Shown: positions 8,378 to 17,376 of the stretch, one piece after another | Numbering within the stretch: the first letter of the stretch is position 1 | How the letters are laid out: each line of letters opens with the position of its first letter | DNA from: an uncultured Oxalobacter sp. | Lineage (GTDB): Bacteria > Pseudomonadota > Gammaproteobacteria > Burkholderiales > Burkholderiaceae_D | DNA: 40,269 nt | Direction of reading: 5' to 3' | Assembly (NCBI GenBank): GCA_934270705.1 | Contig: CAKQQG010000010.1 | Coordinates: forward strand, 1 to 40,269 | Position numbers and translations under genes: made by a program | Notes under the pieces: generated by a model | Database searches by the model: none | Told to the model about the DNA's origin: nothing | The model's input: only the letters and a program-made list of their open reading frames with translations

Positions 8378-8834
8378 GCTGTTTCTGTGCGATTCTGTGT
8401 CGTTCGATGGATTTGCCGAGCGTTTTGAAAACGTGCATGCAGACGTCGAGCTCGTCCTCTGTCAATCCGCTTAAAAGCTGACGGCGCAGCGGTGCGAGTG
8501 CAGCATTGAGTTCCCTGACCTTGTCTCGACCTTTTTCTGTCAGGGAAAGCAGGCGTGCGCGTCTGTCGTTGACGTCTTCGCGGCGTTCGAGCAGGCCGGC
8601 GGCGACCAGCTGGTCGACCAGACGGACAACGGAAGATGGTTCGATGCCGACCGCTTCGGCGATCACGCCTGGGCGGACACCATCACCGAGACGGCTGATG
8701 GCGACGATCGGCCATGCAATGGCCTGGGTCAGCCCGAAACGGGAAGCAAGCCTGTCGCAAACCGCCTTGTAGGCACGCGAGACTTGTGTCATGGTAATCA
8801 TCAGTTCCATAAGAGAGCGATCGTTTCCGGACAT
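8361..8834 (-). CDS. MarR-family regulator of the second FUSC gene
   Basis: A 157-aa MarR protein closely similar to the first. It shares RAYK near the N-terminus, AIAWPIVAISRLGDGVRPG in the recognition region and EDVNDRRARLLSLTEKG in the wing. An upstream ATG at 8873 keeps the frame, but the start at 8834 gives the same 23-residue spacing to RAYK as its paralogue and leaves the palindrome upstream rather than in the gene. It overlaps the FUSC start by 17 bases and so very likely controls that gene and itself. Confidence 0.88.
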   Translation of the reverse strand: MSGNDRSLMELMITMTQVSRAYKAVCDRLASRFGLTQAIAWPIVAISRLGDGVRPGVIAEAVGIEPSSVVRLVDQLVAAGLLERREDVNDRRARLLSLTEKGRDKVRELNAALAPLRRQLLSGLTEDELDVCMHVFKTLGKSIERHRIAQKQHDQVA

Positions 8835-8877
8835 TCGATGTTCACTTTTTGATTGCGAAAAGTTCTGGTGCATATTA

Positions 8878-8889
8878 TTCGCATGCGAA
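8878..8889. promoter_or_regulatory. Perfect 12-bp palindrome, probable MarR operator
   Basis: TTCGCATGCGAA lies 44-55 bases upstream of the second marR start. It matches 9 of 12 bases of TTTGCATGTCAA, one arm of the site before the first marR. Shared core and position suggest related operators and possible cross-talk between the two repressors. Confidence 0.55.
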
Positions 8890-8973
8890 GTATTTTGTCA
8901 ATGCCGGTTTGCATCGGCATTCATGACGGCATGCGACAGGCAGGATGCGGGTGAGGTGCGATAAAGCCGGATA

Positions 8974-9007
8974 TGCCGCAGCGATCGTGATGTCGTCCGC
9001 TGCGGCA
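8974..9007 (-). terminator. 10-bp hairpin after the metallophosphoesterase gene
   Basis: TGCCGCAGCG (8974-8983) pairs exactly with CGCTGCGGCA (8998-9007) around a 14-nt loop, 32 bases beyond the stop codon of the minus-strand gene. No clear T-run follows, so it may be a weak terminator or an mRNA 3' stabiliser. Confidence 0.4.
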
Positions 9008-9038
9008 GGGGGACAGAAAAATGAGTCGGCATCGACGA

Positions 9039-10178
9039 TTATCGTGCAGGTGGGGCATGCAGCACGAATTCCGTGATTTCGGAAGGCTTGCCGATTCGTA
9101 GCGGAAAACCGCTCCACAGACCGGTGCCGTTGCTGACGTACAGTTGCATGTCGCCGATAGTGTACAGACCTGAGACGTAGCCTTCGTTGGCCATTTGCGT
9201 GATGAAGTGCAATCCCAGTATCTGGCCGCCGTGTGTATGGCCGGACAGTTGCAGATCGACGCCTTGCCGTGCATGGGCGGCGGCACCGGACGGCTGGTGG
9301 GCCAGCAGGATGACGGGGACGTCTGGCGAGGCCTGACGAAATGTGCCGTCAGGATCGGGGGCCGGCAGACCGAATCGTGGGGCGACAGGATCCGTCAGTC
9401 CGGCCAGAATGAGGCATTGCCCGCGGTCGGTCAGCCGGACATGGGTGTTTTCGAGAAAGTTCAGACCCAGTTGCGTGAATCTCTGTTTCCAGCCGTCGTG
9501 TCCGGAATAATATTCATGATTGCCGCTGACGGCGAAAACGCCGAGCCGCGCTTTCAGGCCGGCGAGTGGCGCGACGTCGAATGCGCGGTTGGCTGGCGTG
9601 CCGTCCACCAGATCGCCGGTCATGACGATGAGATCGGGATGGGTGGCGTTGACTTTGTTGACGACGGCGCGTGTCCAGGGTTCGCTGAACAGGCGACTGG
9701 CATGCAAGTCGGTGATTTGTACCAGCCTAATGCCGTCAAGTGCTGCCGGAAGGCGCTTCAGTGTGATATCGACACGCCGGATATCCGGAATGCGTACGGC
9801 TTGCCAGACGCCGAAAGCGGAAAGCATGAGTGCAGCCAGTGCCAGCACCAGTACGGTACGGTAACCGGAACGGAAAGTCGCTTCTGTCAGTCCGGTCTTG
9901 TGCGCTGCCAGCATGACAAGCGCGGCAATATCCTTGAGCAGCAAAAAAAACATCAGCAACAACAGCGCACCGAACAGCCATCCTGCGAGTATCAATACCG
10001 GAAACGGCATTTCGGGTGAAGCCATGCTGCCTGAGAAGATGCGGTTGATGAGATGGTATTGCGCGATCAGGAAAATGAGGATGGCGATCAGCCATTTCCA
10101 GACCGTTCCGATCGGCAGGGGCGGCACGAATCGCATGATGACATACAGACCGATCAGGGTGGCAACGAAGTGAAACAT
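9039..10178 (-). CDS. Membrane-anchored metallophosphoesterase (YaeI/calcineurin-like)
   Basis: A 379-aa protein with about four hydrophobic N-terminal segments (residues 3-18, 27-48, 58-82, 107-125) and a C-terminal calcineurin-like phosphoesterase domain. All metal-binding motifs are visible: D157-x-H159 in TDLHAS, D189 in GDLVDG, N220-H221 in GNHEYY, and SGHTHGGQ near residue 300. Family members of this layout act as phosphodiesterases or lipid-linked pyrophosphatases. The precise substrate is unknown. The frame is open to 10271, but the extra 31 residues are polar and unlike the family, so the ATG at 10178 beside the first membrane segment is chosen. The Shine-Dalgarno is weak for either start. 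Confidence 0.88.
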   Translation of the reverse strand: MFHFVATLIGLYVIMRFVPPLPIGTVWKWLIAILIFLIAQYHLINRIFSGSMASPEMPFPVLILAGWLFGALLLLMFFLLLKDIAALVMLAAHKTGLTEATFRSGYRTVLVLALAALMLSAFGVWQAVRIPDIRRVDITLKRLPAALDGIRLVQITDLHASRLFSEPWTRAVVNKVNATHPDLIVMTGDLVDGTPANRAFDVAPLAGLKARLGVFAVSGNHEYYSGHDGWKQRFTQLGLNFLENTHVRLTDRGQCLILAGLTDPVAPRFGLPAPDPDGTFRQASPDVPVILLAHQPSGAAAHARQGVDLQLSGHTHGGQILGLHFITQMANEGYVSGLYTIGDMQLYVSNGTGLWSGFPLRIGKPSEITEFVLHAPPAR

Positions 10179-10326
10179 GGAAAAACGGTTCTCCAAACGG
10201 AAATACTGGCGCCGGACAGGATGTGCCGGAAGATGCAGAATGCGGAGGAAAGCATATCGGCAATCCGTCATCCTGCACAGGGGTTTTACAGAATCTTACG
10301 AAGCGATGGCAAAAGGATACCTGTAA

Positions 10327-10827
10327 CTAGTGTCCGGCGTATTGCCTGTCGTTTACTTTTTCGAGCCATTCGACATTTTTTCCATCACGCTCACCGGTAA
10401 TGGCAAGATGTGTCATGGTACTGTCAGGAGCTGCGCCATGCCAGTGTTTGACACCGGCAGGACACCGGACGACGTCGCCCGCTTCGATGACGACGAGCGG
10501 TTTTCCCCATTCCTGCGTCAGTCCTTTGCCGGAGACGACCAGCAGGGTCTGTCCGGCAGGATGGGTATGCCATGCCGTTCGGGCGCCTTTCTGGAAAGTC
10601 ACGTAGGCGCCGGAAGCCGGTAATTCGGCTGTCGGCTGAAACTGCATTGTGATTTGCACGTCGCCGGTGAAAAAGGTATCCGCCCCTTTGAACCGATCCT
10701 GTGTATCGCTGCGGACAATGGTTTGACCGTGTTCTGGCAAAACGGCTGTATCTGTGCCTGCGGCATGACTGCAGCATGATCCAGCCAGCATCATGGCAGC
10801 GCAAAACATGGTGTATCCCGCTTTCAT
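10327..10827 (-). CDS. Secreted cupin-domain protein
   Basis: A 166-aa single-domain cupin with a signal peptide (MKAGYTMFCAAMMLAGSCCSHA). Cupin motif 1 carries H87-x-H89 and Q93 in WHTHPAGQTLLVVSGKG. Motif 2 is CPAGVKHWHG with H128 and H130. These residues would bind a divalent metal. Similar small periplasmic cupins are commonly encoded beside carboxymuconolactone-decarboxylase proteins, as here; their reaction is not firmly known. The start at 10827 has GGGAAA at the right distance and begins the signal peptide. An in-frame ATG at 10872 overlaps the previous stop (ATGA) and cannot be excluded. It is the last gene of the AraC-linked operon. Confidence 0.85.
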   Translation of the reverse strand: MKAGYTMFCAAMMLAGSCCSHAAGTDTAVLPEHGQTIVRSDTQDRFKGADTFFTGDVQITMQFQPTAELPASGAYVTFQKGARTAWHTHPAGQTLLVVSGKGLTQEWGKPLVVIEAGDVVRCPAGVKHWHGAAPDSTMTHLAITGERDGKNVEWLEKVNDRQYAGH

Positions 10828-10868
10828 GGCATTTCCCTTTTTTGAAATTCCAGTCAATTTGTTGATAA

Positions 10869-11627
10869 TCATTTTGCCGTCGGTCTTTCTTCAAGTATTT
10901 TCCTGTATATGACGGCGGCGTTTTCCGCTTCTTCGTCGCCCAGGCGGGATTTCAGGACGGCCAGGATATTTTCCATCTCGGGCTGCGTCACACCGACATT
11001 CATGGCGGCCTTCATGTGGAATTGCAGTTGTGCGCCGGTACCGTGCATGGCGGCCAGCGCAGAGACCGTTGCGATTTCACGCGTTTTGAAATCCAGCACG
11101 CCGCGACCGAAAATATCGGCGAAGAGATGTTCTTTCAGGAATGTGTCGATGCCCGGAGCGAAAAGCTGGTAGGCGGCTTTGGGGGGCAAAGTCGTTATGC
11201 CGGCCAGCTTCATCCTGACCTGTTCGCCATAGGCGTCACGATCGGTGCCGGGGGGCAATGCGGCAGGTGTTTCCCCTTCGGTATCGTGGATACCCCGGCT
11301 TTTCCGTTCGGCGATCACATCCATGAATGTCTGGATACCGTTGAGGCTTCTCGGAAAACCGGTATAGGCGTAAAGCTGGATCAGGATTTCCCGTATTTCG
11401 CTGATTGTCAGGCCGCTGTCCAGTCCTTCTTGCAGGGCCGGTTTCAGACGGGACAAATCGCCGTTGGCGGTAAATGCGGCGATCATGACGATTTTTTCCT
11501 GCCGGATGTCCGGCATGTTGTTGTGATGTGTATTCATGGTATCTGCCTTTGCGCAGTTGAACAGGCCGCACAGTGCGATCACGATGCCGGCCAGTATGGA
11601 CAAAAAGGTTTTTCTATCGGGTTTCAT
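10869..11627 (-). CDS. Exported carboxymuconolactone-decarboxylase/AhpD-like protein, two domains
   Basis: A 252-aa protein with an N-terminal signal or anchor (residues about 7-28, LSILAGIVIALCGLFNCAKA). Two CMD-like helical domains follow: the first around residues 45-110 (SGLTISEIREILIQLYAYTGFPRSLNG), the second around 150-240 (DFKTREIATVSALAAMHGTGAQLQFHMKAAMNVGVTQPE). CMD proteins include decarboxylases and thiol peroxidases. The CxxC of AhpD peroxidases is not visible, so peroxidase activity is unlikely. It lies 46 bases after aldo/keto reductase 1 and just before the cupin gene on the same strand, forming a probable three-gene operon. Confidence 0.85.
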   Translation of the reverse strand: MKPDRKTFLSILAGIVIALCGLFNCAKADTMNTHHNNMPDIRQEKIVMIAAFTANGDLSRLKPALQEGLDSGLTISEIREILIQLYAYTGFPRSLNGIQTFMDVIAERKSRGIHDTEGETPAALPPGTDRDAYGEQVRMKLAGITTLPPKAAYQLFAPGIDTFLKEHLFADIFGRGVLDFKTREIATVSALAAMHGTGAQLQFHMKAAMNVGVTQPEMENILAVLKSRLGDEEAENAAVIYRKILEERPTAK

Positions 11628-11673
11628 TTTCCGCTTTCGTTCTCCGGTACGGTCAGGTACCGGAAAATGACGG

Positions 11674-12786
<1,113 letters not shown>

Positions 12787-12807
12787 TTAAGGTATGAAAC
12801 TATCCAG

Positions 12808-12827
12808 TTCTTGCCTGATTCTCTCGG
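12808..12827. promoter_or_regulatory. Putative AraC-family operator, copy 1
   Basis: TTCTTGCCTGATTCTCTCGG, 139 bases upstream of aldo/keto reductase 1 on one side and 73 bases before the araC gene on the other. The same sequence recurs at 20473 (one inserted C) and 25742. Its position in the divergent gap with an AraC gene makes that protein the likely binder and suggests autoregulation. Confidence 0.65.
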
Positions 12828-12899
12828 CTTGTGCAAAATCGGACAAGGATAGCCTATCATGCGGTGAACAGAACCAATGATTGTGGAAGGGAGGAAACG

Positions 12900-13814
12900 A
12901 TGCCGGAAAACAGCCAAAGCGTTTTGCAGGAAAAAAACCGCCTTATCCGGGAAAAGCTGCTGAAGTGGTTGCCGGAACAGGGGGAGTACCAGACACAGAT
13001 CGCAGGGTTTTCCCTGTTCAGGTTCGATGAAAGCGAGTCGTGCGAGAACTGTTTTTACGAACCGGCAGTCGGTGTCGTCGTTCAGGGGAACAAGCGGTCG
13101 GTTGTCGGCAGCGAGGAATATTTTTACCATGAGTATGACAGCCTGTTGAACAGCGTCGATCTTCCCAGCCAGAATTACATTCTCGATGCCACACCGGAAA
13201 AACCGTTTCTGGGAGTATCGCTGAAGATCGACCGGCACATCATCGGACAGTTGCTCATGGAACAGCCTGAACTGGCTCAGGGTGATGTCGAAACGGCAAG
13301 AGGCTTGTGCGTCATGCAGATCGAGGTGGATGTACTGGATGCCTTTTTGCGGTTGACCGAATTGCTGGACAATCCGGGACAGATACCGGTACTGGCTCCG
13401 ATGATCGTGCGGGAAATCCATTATCGTTTGCTGGCAGGGCCGCGCGGTCGTTTTTTGCGCGCGATCAATACCGCCGGCTCTCAGGGAAACCGCATCGCAC
13501 AGGCGGTCTCGTGGTTAAGAAAAAACTATAAAGAACCTTTGCAAGTCGATGAATTGGCTAAAAAAGTCAATATGGCAACTTCAACGTTTCATCGCCATTT
13601 CAAGCAGATCACCACGCTGTCGCCCTTGCAGTATCAGAAGCGTTTGCGCCTGTATGAAGCGCAACGGCTGATGCTGGTCGAAAACGAATACGCCTCGCGT
13701 GCCTGTCTGGCGGTCGGCTACGAAAGTCCGACACAATTCAACCGCGAATACAAACGCCTGTTCGGTGAACCGCCATCCCGCAATGTACACAAGGTCAGGG
13801 AATTGCAGGTCTGA
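12900..13814 (+). CDS. AraC-family transcriptional regulator (AraC N-terminal PF06719 type)
   Basis: A 304-aa regulator. The N-terminal half (about residues 20-190) has the FEPAVGVVVQGNKR and LGVSLKID pattern of the AraC_N family that includes YqhC of E. coli. The C-terminal 105 residues are a double-HTH AraC DNA-binding domain (LQVDELAKKVNMATSTFHRHFKQITTLSPLQYQK and YASRACLAVGYESPTQFNREYKRLFG). The ATG at 12900 has a strong GGAGGAAA. The gene is divergent from aldo/keto reductase 1. YqhC is known to activate aldehyde-reductase genes, and the context here (two reductases with a shared motif) fits an aldehyde-responsive activator. That role is inferred. Confidence 0.92.
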   Translation: MPENSQSVLQEKNRLIREKLLKWLPEQGEYQTQIAGFSLFRFDESESCENCFYEPAVGVVVQGNKRSVVGSEEYFYHEYDSLLNSVDLPSQNYILDATPEKPFLGVSLKIDRHIIGQLLMEQPELAQGDVETARGLCVMQIEVDVLDAFLRLTELLDNPGQIPVLAPMIVREIHYRLLAGPRGRFLRAINTAGSQGNRIAQAVSWLRKNYKEPLQVDELAKKVNMATSTFHRHFKQITTLSPLQYQKRLRLYEAQRLMLVENEYASRACLAVGYESPTQFNREYKRLFGEPPSRNVHKVRELQV

Positions 13815-14341
13815 CGGGCGTCATCATCCGGTTGAAAAAGATGACGGCGCCATGTTGCCGGTTTTGCCGGATATTTGCCGCAGGATGGTGAAAACGACCG
13901 GACTGTGTGGATATTCCGGATGGATGATGCAAGAAAATATTTTCAAAATCATCATGATAAATCGGTTTTTTAAACTGTTTTCAATGGTTTTTCATGGCAT
14001 GACCAGTTCAATGCCCTGATGCGGCAGGCAAGATAACCGGTGCAGCGGACAGCGTCCGGAAAGCATGCAACCGGTATGAAAGGGATGGTGTCGGAACCGT
14101 GACGAAGGAGTGCGATATTTCAGGTAATCCAAATGGCAAGCTATCCGGATGCGTCATGCATGCCTGACGATACCGGCTTGGTGAACCGAAAGCGGGATGG
14201 GCATGCAACATTGTGAAATCACATGAGAATATGTCGATAATATGATGAATATATGACATATTTATCATGAGCGATCCGGCGTTATCCAGTGTGTGGCATG
14301 AGGTGGATAGGGAAAATCGCATGGATCGGGACGGGTGACGG
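13815..14341. other. Intergenic region after araC, no gene seen
   Basis: About 530 bases without a supported gene. It contains a weak inverted repeat just after araC (CGTCATC...GATGACG), a GAAAATATTTTC palindrome near 13932-13943, and an AT-rich patch with ATATGTC (14229-14235) inverted at 14255-14261. None of these can be assigned a role. Confidence 0.6.
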
Positions 14342-14392
14342 GACAAAAAGACGGCGCGTTTCCATTTGACTGGAAAACGCGCCGTTTTTGTC
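14342..14392. terminator. Strong bidirectional terminator between araC and the CoA-disulfide reductase gene
   Basis: Left arm 14342-14364 and right arm 14371-14392 are near-perfect inverse complements (core CGGCGCGTTT/AAACGCGCCG) with a 6-nt loop. The arms end in A-rich and T-rich flanks (AAAAAG and TTTTTG). It sits between two convergent genes, as expected for a two-way terminator. Confidence 0.8.
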
Positions 14393-14434
14393 GCCGGCAA
14401 GCAGTTTTCCTGTGCCGGCAGCTTTGTCGCCTGG

Positions 14435-16072
14435 TCAGGGTTTTTCGGTCAGTGCCGTCAGGCCGCCTGCAAGACTGGTGACATTAAAGCCGTTTTGCCT
14501 GAGTATGCGGGATGCGAAGTAGCTGTTTTTGCCCAGCGCGCAAACTGTGACGACAGGGCGGTTACGGTCGATTTTGTCGAGATTGTCTCTTAAGGACGGA
14601 ACGGGGATGTTGACGGAGCCCGGCAGCGGATTGGCTTGTGCAACCGGTTTTCCGCGCACGTCGATGACTTGTACGGACGAATCGGAAGGCAGCGTCGTGG
14701 TCACATCGACAAGACTGTCACGCTGGTTGCATGCCGCGAAACCGGCGATGTTGATGACGTCCTTGGCGGAACCGAAAGGCGGTGCGTAAGCCAGTTCAAG
14801 ATGGCAGATGTCCTCGATGGTCATGTTGGCGGTGATGGCGGTCGCCAGTACGTCAAGCCGCTTGTCCACACCGGCGACACCGACGGCCTCGGCACCAAGC
14901 AGGCGGCCTGTTTCCGGATCCCAGAGAATCGTCAGCGTCACCATTTGTGCGCCCGGATAATAGGAAGCATGGTGAAAATCGTTGACTGTCGTGACGGCAT
15001 ACGGCAGGTTGCAAGCCTTGAGCCGGTTTTCGGTCCAGCCTGTCGAACCTGCCGCGACATCGAATACGCGGACGATGGCCGTGCCGAGCGATCCCGGATA
15101 GGGACGGGCCTTGTCGCCCAGAAACAGATGGTCTGCCGCGACACGTCCCTGACGGTTGGCCGGGCCACCCAGTGCGACGGCGACAGGTTTTCCGAAAACA
15201 CGGTCGATGGTTTGCACAGCGTCTCCGGCGGCATAAATGTCCGGGTCGGACGTCTGCATGAATTCGTTGACGACGATATGGCCGCGTTCGCCCAGCTTCA
15301 GGCCGGCTTCACGTGCCAGCTTGCTTTCCGGTTCGATGCCGATGGACAGAATGACGATGTCGGCCGGAAGCGTTTTGCCGGAAGCCAGATGGCATGTCAG
15401 CGACGTGTCGCCTTTTTCGAAACGTACGACCTCATCGCTCGTGAACAGTTCGATGCCGTGGCTTGCCAATGCGCGTTCCAGCGGGACAGCCATTCTGCCA
15501 TCGACTTGCGGCAGGACGTGCGGGCCTTTCTGGACGATTTTCACCTTCAGCCCCTTGCGGTGAAGTTGCTCTGCCATTTCCAGACCGATGAAACCTGCGC
15601 CGACGACGACGGCTTGCATGCCGGCAGCTGTATCGGTGATGATGCGATCCATGTCGGCCAGATTGCGCAACACATGAATCCGCGGATTGTCAACGCCATC
15701 GATGGCGGGGACGCGCGGCGCGGCACCCGGAGCAAGCATCAGTTTGTCGTAAGAAAGCCATTCTTCACGCTGTCCGGGCAGGTCGCGGACGAGTACACGC
15801 TTGTTCTGGCGATCGATGCGAATCGCTTCGCAGCGTGTACGTACGTTCACGTTGAGCATGGCCTTGAGCGAAGCCGGTGTCTGAACCGCCAGCACATTGC
15901 GGTCGATGATTTCGCCGCCGACATGGTAGGGCAGACCGCAGTTTGCAAAAGAAACATCGTTTCCGCGCTCGATCATCGTGATTTCGGCGCTTTCGTTGAG
16001 TCGTCTGGCACGTGCGGCAAAAGAAGCTCCGGCGGCGACACCGCCGATAACCAGTATTTTCATGGGTTTCAT
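14435..16072 (-). CDS. CoA-disulfide reductase with C-terminal rhodanese domain
   Basis: A 545-aa flavoprotein disulfide reductase. The FAD-binding GGVAAGASFAARARR is at residues 10-24. The single redox-active Cys45 lies in SFANCGLPYH, the hallmark of CoA-disulfide reductase and NADH peroxidase-type enzymes. An NAD(P)H site (VVGAGFIGLEMAEQL) lies near residue 175 and a second FAD motif (DIYAAGDAV) near 285. A dimerisation domain follows, then a rhodanese domain with Cys511 in VCALGKNS. Such fusions reduce CoA disulfides, persulfides or polysulfides. The start has a good AGGAGAG site. It stands alone on its strand, with an AT-rich upstream region. Confidence 0.92.
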   Translation of the reverse strand: MKPMKILVIGGVAAGASFAARARRLNESAEITMIERGNDVSFANCGLPYHVGGEIIDRNVLAVQTPASLKAMLNVNVRTRCEAIRIDRQNKRVLVRDLPGQREEWLSYDKLMLAPGAAPRVPAIDGVDNPRIHVLRNLADMDRIITDTAAGMQAVVVGAGFIGLEMAEQLHRKGLKVKIVQKGPHVLPQVDGRMAVPLERALASHGIELFTSDEVVRFEKGDTSLTCHLASGKTLPADIVILSIGIEPESKLAREAGLKLGERGHIVVNEFMQTSDPDIYAAGDAVQTIDRVFGKPVAVALGGPANRQGRVAADHLFLGDKARPYPGSLGTAIVRVFDVAAGSTGWTENRLKACNLPYAVTTVNDFHHASYYPGAQMVTLTILWDPETGRLLGAEAVGVAGVDKRLDVLATAITANMTIEDICHLELAYAPPFGSAKDVINIAGFAACNQRDSLVDVTTTLPSDSSVQVIDVRGKPVAQANPLPGSVNIPVPSLRDNLDKIDRNRPVVTVCALGKNSYFASRILRQNGFNVTSLAGGLTALTEKP

Positions 16073-16422
16073 CTGCTCTCCTGTTGTTTGGCTGGGGATA
16101 ATAATATATAAAAAGATATAATATTAAAATATATATCATTGGCGACTGTCAAGTGCCGGATGACGGCAGCGGTATTCGGGGCATGCCGCGACAAAAAGGA
16201 GAGGGGGTCTGTTTCGGTGACCGTGCCTGTGGCGGTGCGGAATTTGCAGGTCTGGGCGCAAGGACGATACAGCCTGAAAACCGCACGGGTATGGCGGCGG
16301 TCTGGCTGTGCAGGGACGAAGGGGGTGGAGCGAACGATATGCGCCATGCCGGACAACCCGTTTTCAGGTATGACGCGGAAAGCGCCGGCAGCAAAACCGG
16401 CGGGACCGGATGGGCGAATGTC
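16073..16422. other. Promoter region and spacer upstream of the CoA-disulfide reductase gene
   Basis: About 350 bases with no supported gene. The first 65 bases are strikingly AT-rich compared with the flanks and hold the symmetric element at 16115-16137. The rest is ordinary GC-rich spacer with a weak hairpin (CGCCGG...CCGGCG) just after the small hypothetical gene. Confidence 0.6.
16115..16137. promoter_or_regulatory. AT-only symmetric element upstream of the CoA-disulfide reductase gene
   Basis: The element begins GATATA and ends TATATC, with an AT-only centre between. It lies 43-65 bases upstream of the start codon, within the promoter. Sulfur-sensing ArsR-type repressors are known to bind AT-rich inverted repeats, but no such regulator is in the window. 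Role is inferred only. Confidence 0.35.
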
Positions 16423-16761
16423 TTAATGCAGGGCTTTGGAAGGCGACATGCCGCCGCCATACAGTTCACTGAAAAATTTCAGCGCGGCTTCGTCGTAGGC
16501 TTCGCCGGCTTGCAGGGTGATTTTTCCCTGGCTTTCCAGCAGACGCCCCAGATCGGCCAGCTGGCGCGACAGCGGCAACAAACGCTGGAGTTCCATAAGG
16601 CTGCTGGTGATCGCAACGGCATCGGCAGCGAGTTCGCGGTGTATGTCTTCCGTCATCGTATCGACCTTGATGGCGTTGTCGTCATCCTGTTCCGTGTTCG
16701 CTTTCGATTTCAGACACATCGTCAGAAATTTTTCGATTTTGTCTTTGAGCTTGTCGGTCAT
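16423..16761 (-). CDS. Small hypothetical protein
   Basis: A 112-aa protein starting MTDKLKDKIEKFLTMCLKSK, charged and predicted mostly helical, with ELQRLLPLSRQLADLGRLLESQGKI in the middle and SELYGGGMSPSKALH at the end. I do not recognise a family. The open frame continues upstream to 17019, but those 86 residues look non-coding; the ATG at 16761 begins the protein-like part. The Shine-Dalgarno is weak. Neighbours are the CoA-disulfide reductase gene and a TDT transporter, neither close enough to imply an operon. Confidence 0.6.
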   Translation of the reverse strand: MTDKLKDKIEKFLTMCLKSKANTEQDDDNAIKVDTMTEDIHRELAADAVAITSSLMELQRLLPLSRQLADLGRLLESQGKITLQAGEAYDEAALKFFSELYGGGMSPSKALH

Positions 16762-17376
16762 TGTTTTCGAGAGGGATATGAATAACGAGAGTATATCAAG
16801 CGGATCGCGCCGTGTGCATTGAAACCGGAGGGATTCTGTCATGACAGACGACACAAGGCCGGAAAACGGCGCGGTTGGCCGGCCAAGGTATTGTCGATAT
16901 GCCGGTAGTGTCCGTGCCGCAGGCGGTATCTGTTGCAAAGGTGGCGACTCAGGAGAGGCTTCAACAGCGGAGAGGCTGAAAATACCGGTCGTATTCAACC
17001 GTGCTCCATACGGTTCCACCGATGCGACATGAAACGGATGTCATCTGGCGCATATATTGCCGAAGAACGGACAAGATGCGAGCCTGTTTCTGATGAACGG
17101 CGTGATCGGTATGGCGAAGGGTATTCGCAAGCCGCAGGAGAGTCATGAGCGGCATTTGTCTCTGATGCTTCGGGATCTGGTCTGGCAGGGCGTTGCCGTC
17201 AGGGCGCGCGATACAGATACCGTACGCTGTGGCATATACAGGAATCATCCCGATTTTGCAGGTGCGGAAGCATTCGCCATGCAATCCCTGACGGAATGGG
17301 GGGGGGAATATGAGCGTGTCCTGCCGTTTGGGTGCCATCCGTTACGCATTCGTACCGGATGGCTGTTTATGACGGC
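16762..17376. other. Intergenic region, no gene supported
   Basis: About 615 bases. A plus-strand open frame (17057-17428) starts with ATG but has no recognisable family and runs into the 3' end of the opposite transporter gene, so I do not call it. It contains a run of nine G at 17298-17306. Nothing else stands out. Confidence 0.55.

Noticed and set aside
14636..16111. Plus-strand open frame of 491 codons
   Set aside because: Antisense shadow of the CoA-disulfide reductase gene with no recognisable domain.
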